Below, one piece after another: positions 1 through 8,061 of a stretch of 44,355 bases of DNA. The notes under the pieces were generated by a model that ran no database searches, was not told the DNA's origin, and worked only from the letters and a program-made list of their open reading frames with translations. Made by a program: the position numbers and the translations under genes. The first letter of the stretch is position 1. Each line of letters begins with the position of its first letter. Origin of the DNA: Nitrososphaerota archaeon (GTDB lineage: Archaea > Thermoproteota > Nitrososphaeria > Nitrososphaerales > Nitrososphaeraceae); NCBI GenBank assembly GCA_005877075.1, contig VBPX01000018.1, forward strand, positions 1 through 44,355, written 5' to 3'.

Positions 1-134
1 TATTCGTTAACCGCCTTTGTAAACCGTGGAATTTCCTTTACTGCCTCATCTGTTGCCTTTTTAACTGAGGATTTTGTTTCATCGAGAGCGATATTGAAAG
101 TTTCTCTATTTTTTACTTCTTTATTTGATGACAT
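1..134 (-). CDS. hypothetical protein, partial (N-terminal 44 residues)
   Basis: An open frame starts at the ATG at 134-132 and runs off the left edge of the window. The visible 44 residues are charged, rich in Lys, Glu and Thr, and lack hydrophobic segments. They look like the start of a small soluble, helical, possibly phasin-like protein, but no family can be assigned from this fragment. Confidence 0.5.
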   Translation of the reverse strand, partial: MSSNKEVKNRETFNIALDETKSSVKKATDEAVKEIPRFTKAVNE

Positions 135-482
135 GTAATATATTTAGGCGTAAGCCTATATATATCTTGGTATTAATTGGTATTCAAAACCATATAAGCC
201 CACATTTTCCCATATCCAGCGAGATCTGTCAATATTGAACACAATACAAATTCTACTATTCATTAAGACATATTTGAAAAATACAGAACTTTAATTTGAA
301 GATACCTTAACTTTGTTTTTGTTTACAATGAGAATCAATTCTATAATTTTAAAAATATTAAAATTGATTTTAAGGAAGAAAGAGTCTTTGCAACACATGA
401 CCATTATCAGTTTGCAGATCAAAATCTTACTATGCATTGTCATTTATAATGAAAAATCTGACATTAGATGAATTAATTAGAA
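135..482. other. intergenic, no convincing gene
   Basis: This is AT-rich sequence between a partial gene and a zinc-ribbon miniprotein. Short open frames exist on both strands (for example 328-471 plus) but have random-looking compositions. No RNA gene or repeat was recognised. Confidence 0.5.
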
Positions 483-614
483 TTAAGCTTCTATAGCACT
501 TGGATAGTATACTTGTGATATAAGCTTATGATAGCAATCATTGCAGACAAAGACATCTAGAAATTGATTTAAAGAAAGGATATTCTCTTTGCAATAATCG
601 CACTTATTCTCCAT
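483..614 (-). CDS. 43-aa zinc-ribbon-like miniprotein
   Basis: The frame runs from ATG at 614 to TAA at 483 and encodes 43 residues. It has two CxxC knuckles, CDYC near residues 5-8 and CNDC near 24-27, spaced like a treble-clef or zinc-ribbon fold. It is followed by a short tail rich in Tyr, Ile and Ser. The paired knuckles and tight ends argue for a real gene despite the length. Such microproteins are common in Thaumarchaeota; function is unknown, with DNA, RNA or protein binding plausible. Confidence 0.6.
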   Translation of the reverse strand: MENKCDYCKENILSLNQFLDVFVCNDCYHKLISQVYYPSAIEA

Positions 615-1130
615 TGTGTATTCATGAACTCTATATTATAAATAGATTCTAGAAATAAATTAGGGAATTTTTTACCACATTTATTTTCTGTATTATAAAT
701 ATTATACAAGATTAGTAACTTTATTTATAAGAAATGATCTTTAGTAAATAATTTTAGTAATGAGGAATAACAATTAGATAGTAAAAACTAATGAAATATG
801 CAGAATGTTGCACAATTGATTAGAACACTTCCAAAACGCACAACAACAGATGGGAAATTGGTTGTTTCTCGTTCATCCAATCAAATTAACTCCTTCCATC
901 AGTTGTCAATTTTTAATTCCTTATAGATATGATTACTATGAAAATAATCTGTTATATCTGAAGGTAACATGAAGAATGTCTTAATGTGATACGATAATTT
1001 TTTACATTTTTGTGGAAATTTAATTGCAAGACGATCGTTCCGTTCATTTAATTTAGCATTATTTACACTCAATTATGATCATTGTGAAACCAATTCTTCC
1101 TTATTGAAATAAAGAGTGGATTTAAAAGCA
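615..1130. other. intergenic, about 500 bases, little supported
   Basis: AT-rich sequence. A 42-codon frame at 798-926 (plus) starts with ATG and has a mixed composition, but it has no recognisable motif and was not called. No tRNA or repeat was seen. Confidence 0.4.
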
Positions 1131-1745
1131 ATGTCAGACAAATTAGAGAGAAAAATGGATTCAGTTTCAGGGTTTTTTTTAATTGTTACTTTCTTTATTA
1201 TAGCCCTATCAATTTTGGCAGTATATACAACCACTCTAGCAACCGAATTTGGCTTAACAAAGGATGATATGCAGATTTCTTCTCTTACCCATTTAATCAA
1301 ATCAATGGACTGGGAAAATGACTATAACGAAGAAAAAGTTGGTGAAAGAATTCTAAAGGCTCAGCTTGACGATCTGAATATTACTCTTCATAGTAATTTC
1401 ACTAAAGAGAATGTCGCTAAAATAGAGAATAACTTTGCTATGTATAAATCTCATCTTGACATTCTTGAAGGAATTGAAACAGCTAATGGTTCATTGTTAA
1501 ATCTAAAGTACAAAGCAGAATCTGAATATGACAGATTTCTCCAATCTGTAGATGACATTTCTGATATATCAAGGAGGATAGGAATATACGAACTTATAAC
1601 TATATTCCTAATCATAGCTGCAGGTTTAGGAGGAGTATCAGAAATTGCACTGAATAAATTGTTAGGATATCCAGCATTCATAATTGGTGGAGTAGGAGTA
1701 ATAGTACTATTTATGATAACGTTCCTGCCATCTACGCTAACATAG
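1131..1745 (+). CDS. three-TM membrane protein of unknown function
   Basis: The protein is 204 residues from ATG 1131; an in-frame GTG at 1116 would add five. There is one hydrophobic segment near residues 14-33, a polar mostly helical domain of about 110 residues with many Asp, Glu and Asn, and two C-terminal hydrophobic segments near 148-168 and 180-198. The layout suggests an extracytoplasmic or cytoplasmic sensor-like loop held by three helices, but no family signature was recognised. It stands alone, upstream of the convergent nickel transporter gene. Confidence 0.65.
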   Translation: MSDKLERKMDSVSGFFLIVTFFIIALSILAVYTTTLATEFGLTKDDMQISSLTHLIKSMDWENDYNEEKVGERILKAQLDDLNITLHSNFTKENVAKIENNFAMYKSHLDILEGIETANGSLLNLKYKAESEYDRFLQSVDDISDISRRIGIYELITIFLIIAAGLGGVSEIALNKLLGYPAFIIGGVGVIVLFMITFLPSTLT

Positions 1746-1844
1746 GCACACTATACAACATTATATTAATTGTTGTATTTGTAGTCGTTATATTTATCTC
1801 ACGTTCAATTTGAATAAAGTAGCAAATCGATTTGATCATAAATT

Positions 1845-2714
1845 TTAGTTTGTTGTTATATCCTCTTTTCCGTTCTCAGACTTATCGTTTGTTAGTGGTG
1901 AAACTGCACTCACATCATCTAGATTAACAACTTGTCTTTTTCTTGTTATGTAGGCAGATCCAAAAGAAACTGAAATTATTGTTATTGCTAAAATTGGACC
2001 GGTCATGTCAGGTAATATTTCTGAACTAGTTATTGTCTCGTATGATGTCACAGCTGCTATGGTCAACGCAACTGTGCTCAAAGCGTATGTCATGTATTTG
2101 AAACCTCTTGTGTTAAATATTCTCGAGAAGGCTGATCGGATTACGAAGCTATTTAGCGTATCGACCGGGATCATTCCCGCAGCGAAGAACCCTGCAAGAA
2201 CGAGGGCCATCTGGATTCCAATAGTAGCTGAGGCTACAGCTGATAGAGTAATCGCTGAAATTTGAGTAGCTGTATCGAATCCTAAACCGAATACCATTCC
2301 TGTAAGAAGGGCAGAACTAAAAGGCCTTATCAGTCCGGTCCTGGCTAAAACTTTGCTGGCAAGTATAGCAGAGCTGGTTTTACCCCATCTCTTCATTGAG
2401 TATACATTTATTGTCCCAATTATTCCCAAGGTAATGGCTCCTGTTACGCCACCCCAAAACGAGAGCTGATCGATTCTTGTTATATTTCCTATAACATATA
2501 TGATAAGAATCATTTCAGCAAGAACTGAAATCATATGGCCAATACTAAATCCACCTCCGACCCATCGAGATTTTCTTGTTGCGTTGTGGAGTCTTACTAA
2601 ATTATCTATTGCTGATATGTGATCTACATCAAGTGCATGACGTAGACCTAACAAGATCATCGGCGAAATAGATATCAGAATAAATGACGATGTGTCTACC
2701 ATTTTGTCATACAT
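1845..2714 (-). CDS. nixA/hoxN-like: NiCoT-family nickel/cobalt transporter
   Basis: A 289-residue membrane permease importing Ni2+ and/or Co2+. The family signatures are present in order: RHALDVDHI at residues 25-33 (the HX4DH metal motif in helix II), GFSIGHMISV at 55-64, and LGFDTATQ at 144-151. Multiple hydrophobic segments and a polar C-terminal tail complete the typical layout. Immediately upstream lies a ureD-like fragment, so nickel for urease was probably its original role. A cobalamin block starts about 6 kb away, so cobalt supply is also possible. The sequence does not fix the metal preference. Confidence 0.93.
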   Translation of the reverse strand: MYDKMVDTSSFILISISPMILLGLRHALDVDHISAIDNLVRLHNATRKSRWVGGGFSIGHMISVLAEMILIIYVIGNITRIDQLSFWGGVTGAITLGIIGTINVYSMKRWGKTSSAILASKVLARTGLIRPFSSALLTGMVFGLGFDTATQISAITLSAVASATIGIQMALVLAGFFAAGMIPVDTLNSFVIRSAFSRIFNTRGFKYMTYALSTVALTIAAVTSYETITSSEILPDMTGPILAITIISVSFGSAYITRKRQVVNLDDVSAVSPLTNDKSENGKEDITTN

Positions 2715-2764
2715 CTCCTAACAGTCATGAACATTGCCAAATTATCAAAAGATGATACTTGTAT

Positions 2765-2983
2765 TCAAGCTTTTCCTATACTACTGAAAGAAGCGCCAAA
2801 AATTGTTTGCCTCGAAATTCCTAGAATATCAAAAATTATTTTCTTAACGTCAATTGTAGTGTTCCCTAAAAATCTCACGATTAGACCATTGTTGTCTGGA
2901 AAGGATGATGTACCTCCATAAATTTTATTCTTGTTTTTTATTTGCCCATAAGCAGTGAAAATTTCCTTATGAAAGAGTAAATA
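2765..2983 (-). pseudogene. probable ureD/ureH (urease accessory) C-terminal remnant
   Basis: Reading the minus strand, a 72-codon open stretch ends at TGA 2765-2767 and contains no ATG. Its last 47 residues resemble the UreD/UreH C-terminus: SFPDNNGLIVRFLG, then V..I.F.I....R....G about 40 residues before the end, the spacing expected for this family. The frame is closed upstream by TAA at 2984-2986, and the rest of a roughly 270-residue UreD is missing. The stop is about 50 bases before the start of the nickel transporter on the same strand, the sort of neighbour urease genes usually have. The family match is by eye; the absence of a start is directly seen. Confidence 0.5.
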
Positions 2984-3213
2984 TTATTTCTCAAATTGCT
3001 GTTGTATTTCAGAAAGGGAGAATAAAATATGTCGGACTTGTGGTTGATAGGAATTACGTTTGCTTCAGAATAAACTTATTTAGTTAATCCCTTGGTAGGT
3101 TGTAAGATATGTCTGCAACAATCCTTCTTTTTGTGAAATAGATTTTTTATATAGTTCTCTCTAAAAATAAAGATAAGATTAAATTCAAAGTATTTACTAA
3201 CATGCAATAACTA

Positions 3214-3474
3214 TTGTCTTCAATTGTACCGATTTCGAAAAAATTATCACAAAAATTATTAAATTTGGATATTGATGAAGGAGTACGAATAGAATCAATC
3301 AAGACTAGGAAGAAGATGTATATAAACAAGAGAACGTCTGGGTGTTTTGTTCTTGAAATAATAAATAAAGATTCAACAGATATGTCAGAAATTAGATTTT
3401 GCAGTAATATTATAGATATTCATAATTTAATAGATAATATTTTTGGAAAGGAATATTCTGTTACCATTTATTAA
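3214..3474 (+). CDS. hypothetical 86-aa protein
   Basis: The frame starts at TTG 3214, since a TAA lies just upstream, and ends at TAA 3472-3474. The product is soluble and charged, with a basic stretch (IKTRKKMYINKR) in the middle and a hydrophobic/acidic C-terminal half. Alternating hydrophobic residues suggest a small alpha/beta fold. No family was recognised. It is isolated between two decayed loci. Confidence 0.5.
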   Translation: MSSIVPISKKLSQKLLNLDIDEGVRIESIKTRKKMYINKRTSGCFVLEIINKDSTDMSEIRFCSNIIDIHNLIDNIFGKEYSVTIY

Positions 3475-3573
3475 ATCTACATCATGGAATTATATGAAAA
3501 TGCAGGTGACTAGATAATAGGTTCATCTGAATCTAAATTTTAAAAGAAAAACATTGTCTTATTTTTCTAGGTA

Positions 3574-3927
3574 TCAAAAAATGGACCTAATTATAAACAA
3601 AATCAAACCTGCTACCAAGGCACTGGCCGGAATAGTAATTATCCAAGCATAAACGAGGCGTTTTCCGATTCCCCAACGAACAGCTGACAATCTAGTTGTT
3701 GCACCAACACCCATTATGGCTCCCGAAATTGCATGAGTGGTACTTACTGGAATACCCAACCATGCCATAGATGCGAGTATGACCCCTCCGCCAGTTTCTG
3801 CACAAAATCCTTGATTCGGTTTAAGATCGGTAATTTTAAAGGCCATTGTTTTAACGATACGCCAGCCTCCAAAGAACGTACCTAACCCAATAGCAGTTGC
3901 GGCCATCAAAATCACTTGAATTGGCAT
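3574..3927 (-). pseudogene. pitA (truncated): PiT-family phosphate permease, C-terminal part only
   Basis: About 117 residues match the conserved C-terminal half of PiT permeases: GGWRIVKTMAFKITDLKP, then ETGGGVILASMAWLGIP and VSTTHAISGAIMGVG, followed by two hydrophobic segments. Complete PiT proteins are about 330-420 residues, so the N-terminal repeat with its GANDVANAIG-type motif is missing. The frame stays open upstream of the ATG for a dozen codons into the neighbouring DUF47 gene. This suggests the ATG at 3927 is an internal Met and that a deletion removed the 5' part. Transport activity is unlikely. Confidence 0.82.
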
Positions 3928-3944
3928 AACGAATGATTTAGAAT

Positions 3945-4310
3945 CTAAAAGACATAATTTATTTCATTAGCAGAGTTGTTCAATGCAATAGCAGGTTCTT
4001 GGATATATTTAGAAGGTTTATTGATTTTAAATAATATCAACCTGTCAGAAAAACCATCAACATAATCTAGTACTTCGTCAATTGCACTTGTCAATTTCGA
4101 AATGTCTTCACGGTCCAGTGGAGTTACAAAAGTCTTATCAATTATTGTAAATAATTTATGAGTTATTTTATCTCCTTGATGTTCAAGTTCTTTAATGATA
4201 GAATTTTTTTCTAAAATATTGGCATAATTACTAACCAATTCCATTAAAGTGAAAGTTGCCTTTACCAGAGTCGCTATCCACTTGCCATCAATTGGGAATA
4301 ATAGTTTCAA
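3945..4310 (-). pseudogene. DUF47/PhoU-like Pit accessory protein, N-terminal part only
   Basis: The 121 residues match the N-terminal half of DUF47 (PhoU-like) proteins that accompany PiT permeases: a helical stretch containing LEHQGDKITHKLF and TFVTPLDREDISKLTSAIDE, then DYVDGFSDRL. Family members are about 205-215 residues; this one stops just after the third helix. Its partner pit is truncated from the other side and follows at once on the same strand. A single internal deletion across the DUF47-pit junction explains both. Confidence 0.8.
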
Positions 4311-4473
4311 TTATTAATATTTGCTAATTGATACAATGTTTTAATAATTCAAAATTATGATAATTGGGCAAAATAGAAATGAAAAAACTAAAGATCTTGC
4401 AGATTTATTTTGTTCTCAATTTATTACGTGAATCCTTCTTTAAGTTAGAAAATATACTGAAATCCCAAATTTT

Positions 4474-4767
4474 TTATCTAGATATTTGTACTTCTATAGT
4501 TGAAACGTTTCGCTCTCTACCATCTTCAGATTGCATTATTTGTGTTCCTATCCTTACAGGTCCAATTTTATATCCAATATTGTCCATACGTTTAACAATA
4601 ATTTGAGCTACGTCTACTGCACGAGTTATGCTTTTCCCTCTGGCTTTTACAAGCACCGTTGGCTCATTTGCCAATTGGACCAATGTTGCAGTTACATAGG
4701 TCATCAAAGGTTTCTTTCCTATCAAAACTTCATTACTCGCTCTTCTTGTTTCAGCGCTTGAAGTCAT
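4474..4767 (-). CDS. albA: Alba chromatin protein
   Basis: A 97-residue Alba (Sso10b) DNA/RNA-binding protein that dimerises and coats DNA or RNA. The signature IGKKPLMTYV at residues 16-25 carries the two nucleic-acid-contacting lysines, K18 and K19. RGKSITRAVDVAQI at 43-56 is the second conserved motif, and the C-terminal hairpin ends in STIEVQI. Length is normal. A TATA-like box about 27-30 bases upstream of the ATG implies a leaderless transcript. It is a single gene, not an operon member. Confidence 0.95.
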   Translation of the reverse strand: MTSSAETRRASNEVLIGKKPLMTYVTATLVQLANEPTVLVKARGKSITRAVDVAQIIVKRMDNIGYKIGPVRIGTQIMQSEDGRERNVSTIEVQISR

Positions 4768-4790
4768 ATTATTAGAGCGATGCTAAATCC

Positions 4791-4801
4791 TAAATATATT
4801 A
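4791..4801 (-). promoter_or_regulatory. TATA box for alba
   Basis: On the minus strand the sequence reads AATATATTTAG, centred about 29 bases before the alba ATG at 4767. That distance places transcription start at or within a few bases of the start codon, as is usual for leaderless archaeal mRNAs. Confidence 0.5.
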
Positions 4802-4813
4802 GTTGTTTATTTG

Positions 4814-5050
4814 TCATTCCTTTGAATGTTTTAGCAGTATGTCTTGCAAATTATTTGGATTTTTGATTATTTCTTGGACTACTGAAGAATCATCTATTTC
4901 GTAACAATGCGTGAGATTTTCTTCATCTTTATAAAAAATATAGACTTTGTTTTCAAAAATACAGTAATACATTTTATCAACTATCATATTCTCGGGTTTT
5001 ATCTTGATACCGTCCTTTTCAGAAATAACAGGGTATTCCAATAATACCAT
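4814..5050 (-). CDS. hypothetical 78-aa protein
   Basis: A small soluble acidic protein with a beta-rich pattern: MYYCIFENKVYIFYKDEE followed by THCYEIDD, then a short helix. It ends 47 bases upstream of alba on the same strand and may be expressed independently. No family recognised. Confidence 0.55.
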   Translation of the reverse strand: MVLLEYPVISEKDGIKIKPENMIVDKMYYCIFENKVYIFYKDEENLTHCYEIDDSSVVQEIIKNPNNLQDILLKHSKE

Positions 5051-5143
5051 AATAAATGTAATAAAATAAATTCTATACGGAATTTACAAAATGGCTCATA
5101 ACTAAATGACCTGGATAAATTACTTTGTGTATTCTCAAAGAAA

Positions 5144-6307
5144 TCATAATGCATTGTTTCCTAAAACTGTAAGGTCTGATATCCATTCCATTGATTCGGT
5201 TATATCCAATTCAGTTAATTTAATAAATCGTGCCTTGACAGGACCTTGCTTTAGATCATAAATTTCTGAAGGTGAGTTTGTTCCGGTTGAAGAGTAATAT
5301 TCAGCTGTTGTATATTTTTTGCCATCATTTGAAAATTCTACTGTGAAGAACTTTATTTTATTATCTGGGTTTGCAAAGGTTACTTTAATACCACATACAT
5401 ATTGCTGTTGACCTAAATCTAATGCAGTCCATCTGGGTTTAGATATTGAGTTATTAGAATTTACGTCAGAATTATTAATGTTTCTATCAGTTTGTACTCC
5501 TGCTATTTGAATTTCATTGTATTCACAATTGTTTTTTGATTGATCGCTGTTTGGTATGTTTGACACCGCACGTTGTTCATTATCCAAATTTACCATGTTA
5601 CCGTATTGATCTAATACGTGTTTCTCTGTAGGAGATGTTTGTTCCAAATTAGGTGAATTAGTGTTGGTTGATTGGAAATTTCCATTTGAATTATCATTTC
5701 CATTCATGATATTATCTGTCTCTGGTGCTATACCGGCTTGCTGTATTTCAGGCTTCTTAACTTCTATCAAGCATGTATATGTCACATATTTCCCGTCAGG
5801 ATATATGACCCTTAGCTCTAAGGTGTTTGGTCCAGAGACATCAGCAAAACTAAACTGATTTTCTCCAATTCTTTTGAGAGGAGTCATTTCAGTAGTGTCT
5901 GCATCATAGTCCACAAAAAATGCATTAATTTCGCGTGGTTTTGTTAAGAAACTAAATGAAATAGATTGATCTGATGGTATCTGAACTACAGGTGGAAAAT
6001 CATCTGGTAATTGTGGAAAATTGAGTCTTTTTAGTTGTTCATTTTCCACTACCACGAATGGTGACATTTCATAGGATTTACTGTTATATACCATTTTAGC
6101 AATTGGCACATGGCTATCTTGTATACTGCTATTGTCCGCCTCTACCGAGTTATGGTCGACAGGTAATTCATTTTTTGTTTTAGACTCTGCGCTAGCAGAT
6201 AAAAGAATAGTACTTTCAAGAGGGGATATGAATATCATAAGTAAAACTGACAAGAGCAAAAGATACTTTTTATTCGGATATAATGATCTTATCAAAATTG
6301 AATCCAA
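5144..6307 (-). CDS. secreted protein with C-terminal F5/8 type C (discoidin-like) domain
   Basis: The 387-residue product begins with a classic signal peptide: basic start, a long Leu/Ile core at about residues 16-36, and a likely cleavage after SASA. A central region holds a beta-rich segment followed by a low-complexity stretch rich in Asn, Ser and Gln. The last 100 residues resemble a discoidin/F5-8C carbohydrate-binding domain (WTALDLGQQQ, ..VTFA..DNKIKFFTVEFSNDG, ..ARFIKL, ending in a beta strand). This suggests a cell-surface or extracellular glycan- or mineral-binding role. Ligand and partners are unknown. Confidence 0.72.
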   Translation of the reverse strand: MDSILIRSLYPNKKYLLLLSVLLMIFISPLESTILLSASAESKTKNELPVDHNSVEADNSSIQDSHVPIAKMVYNSKSYEMSPFVVVENEQLKRLNFPQLPDDFPPVVQIPSDQSISFSFLTKPREINAFFVDYDADTTEMTPLKRIGENQFSFADVSGPNTLELRVIYPDGKYVTYTCLIEVKKPEIQQAGIAPETDNIMNGNDNSNGNFQSTNTNSPNLEQTSPTEKHVLDQYGNMVNLDNEQRAVSNIPNSDQSKNNCEYNEIQIAGVQTDRNINNSDVNSNNSISKPRWTALDLGQQQYVCGIKVTFANPDNKIKFFTVEFSNDGKKYTTAEYYSSTGTNSPSEIYDLKQGPVKARFIKLTELDITESMEWISDLTVLGNNAL

Positions 6308-6524
6308 GACTTACTGGTAATCTTTTATATTTACGCAATGTCGAAAAAATTACTGAAATCAACAACAATAAAATAAATTCATTGACTATAAGATAATACC
6401 ATAATATGTATGAAATCCCAGAATATTACCATCCAAAAAATTATGTCTACTCCAATTTCACATGTTACTTGGAGGCGTTTTGGAATAATTTTTTATTCCA
6501 AGAATTATTTAACGTGAAATAGCA

Positions 6525-7658
6525 TTGAATGAGGATATTTCGCAAAACGAAACGAGAAACAAAATAATTTTTCATATCGATTTTGATTATTTTTATGCAC
6601 AGTGTGAGGAAATACGAAGGTCCGATTTAAGAAATATTCCGAGTGTTGTTTGCGTTTATTCAGGACGAGAAGAGGATTCTGGAGTGGTTAGTACCTGTAA
6701 TTACGAGGCACGAAAATACGGTGTCAAGGCGGCCATGCCAATAAGGTTGGCAAAGTCAAAACTAAAAGACGTAGAAGCAATATTTCTTCCTACAGATATG
6801 CCATATTACCATGACATATCCGCAAATGCCATGAGGATAATTCATAATTATGGAGAATTATTTGAGCAAGTCAGTGTTGATGAATGTTATGTGGATTTTA
6901 CAAAGATCACCAATTCAGATTTTGATGACGCAAAGATTTTTGCGAGGTCGCTGCAAAAAAATATCAAAGATCAAATTAATTTAACCTGTTCTATTGGTGT
7001 TGGTCCCAATAAATTGATATCAAAAATAGCGTCAGGTTTCCAGAAACCGAATGGGATAACAGTTGTTACCGCCAATGATGCAAAGAATTTTATTTCAAAT
7101 TGCAATTTTGAGGATATTCCTGGACTGGGTCCAAAAACTGTCAAGAGACTTGAATCATTGGGGATTAAATCGATATCAGATATATCAAAGAAAGGTATTT
7201 TCGAGCTTAGGGATGCGTTGGGATACAAAACTGCGACCTTTTTAGTTAACGCATCAAATGGAATTGATTATTCACAGGTAAAAGTGCGGGGAACATCAAA
7301 ACAGATTGGCAAAATAGTTACCTTGAAAAAAAATGTAGATGATCTTGAACAAATCAACTTGACAGCTGAAAATCTTTGCAAATCTGTTTTTGAAAATTTA
7401 AGGGAAAAGAGACAGGCCTTCAGAGTGCTTAGTATAATATTAATTTTAGAGAACCTTCAGCATATTTCATTTTCGAGGAGTCTGAAGCTTTACTCAGCAT
7501 CTTTTGATGAATTGCAGAAGAACTCATTATCTATTATAAAAGAGATGATTAACAATAATTCTATAACTCTCAACAACATTAGGAGAATGGGTGTAGTAGT
7601 ATCTGATTTTAAAGATATATCCGGACAGGACTCATTATTGAATTATTTTGAAAATTAA
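6525..7658 (+). CDS. dinB: Y-family translesion DNA polymerase (Pol IV / Dpo4 type)
   Basis: A 377-residue lesion-bypass polymerase. The catalytic carboxylates are visible: D19 in HIDFDYFYAQCEE, and D119/E120 in SVDECYVDFT. Y24 occupies the steric-gate position that excludes ribonucleotides. A helix-hairpin-helix thumb (FEDIPGLGPKTVKRL) and a little-finger domain follow. The last ten residues contain QDSLLNYF, a good PCNA-interacting (PIP) box, indicating recruitment by the sliding clamp. The start is TTG at 6525; no in-frame ATG precedes the catalytic motif. It stands alone, followed by the CRISPR-like repeats. Confidence 0.95.
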   Translation: MNEDISQNETRNKIIFHIDFDYFYAQCEEIRRSDLRNIPSVVCVYSGREEDSGVVSTCNYEARKYGVKAAMPIRLAKSKLKDVEAIFLPTDMPYYHDISANAMRIIHNYGELFEQVSVDECYVDFTKITNSDFDDAKIFARSLQKNIKDQINLTCSIGVGPNKLISKIASGFQKPNGITVVTANDAKNFISNCNFEDIPGLGPKTVKRLESLGIKSISDISKKGIFELRDALGYKTATFLVNASNGIDYSQVKVRGTSKQIGKIVTLKKNVDDLEQINLTAENLCKSVFENLREKRQAFRVLSIILILENLQHISFSRSLKLYSASFDELQKNSLSIIKEMINNNSITLNNIRRMGVVVSDFKDISGQDSLLNYFEN

Positions 7659-7734
7659 ATTTTGTTTATGGTAGAGCGTTAATCTTTCTCAAGACCAATA
7701 TTATTAGAATAAATTTGCATAGTGTACAAGAAAT

Positions 7735-7835
7735 GTTTCAATCCTTGTTCTGATGGATTTGTTTTTTCGACCTTACGCCTAATAGTATACACAAAGCTGT
7801 TACCCGTTTCAATCCTTGTTCTGATGGATTTGTTT
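7735..7835. CRISPR. repeat-spacer-repeat, possible minimal orphan CRISPR
   Basis: Two identical 30-bp repeats lie at 7735-7764 and 7806-7835, separated by a 41-bp unrelated sequence. Each begins GTTTCAATCC and ends GGATTTGTTT, with the partial dyad AATCC/GGATT inside. The GTTTCAATCC start, repeat length, spacer length and dyad are all typical of archaeal CRISPR units. No third repeat and no cas genes are present in the window. The unit lies in the 400-base convergent gap between dinB and the AlaX gene, otherwise empty. Alternatives are a chance duplication or a small mobile-element scar. Confidence 0.55.
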
Positions 7836-8061
7836 ATAATATCATTGTTATTTTATTTAATCATCTCAAATGTATAACGGAAGTTCAAATAGAATCAATG
7901 AAACATAAAGGATTTGCATTTATCTTATGTTCTTTATTACATTTTCCGCACAAATTATTAATGTCTTTTTAATTGAAAACTAATTCTGATTCTGGTAGTG
8001 TTGTTTTAATCGAACTATTATATGATTGAAATTTTGCTATTAGATATTTGATTAGACGAAT

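Noticed and set aside
798-926. A 42-residue frame on the plus strand
   Set aside because: Starts with ATG and has mixed composition, but no motif or neighbour gives support.
2727-2921. Plus-strand frame opposite the ureD-like stretch
   Set aside because: The minus strand of the same DNA reads as a family-like sequence, so this is its shadow.
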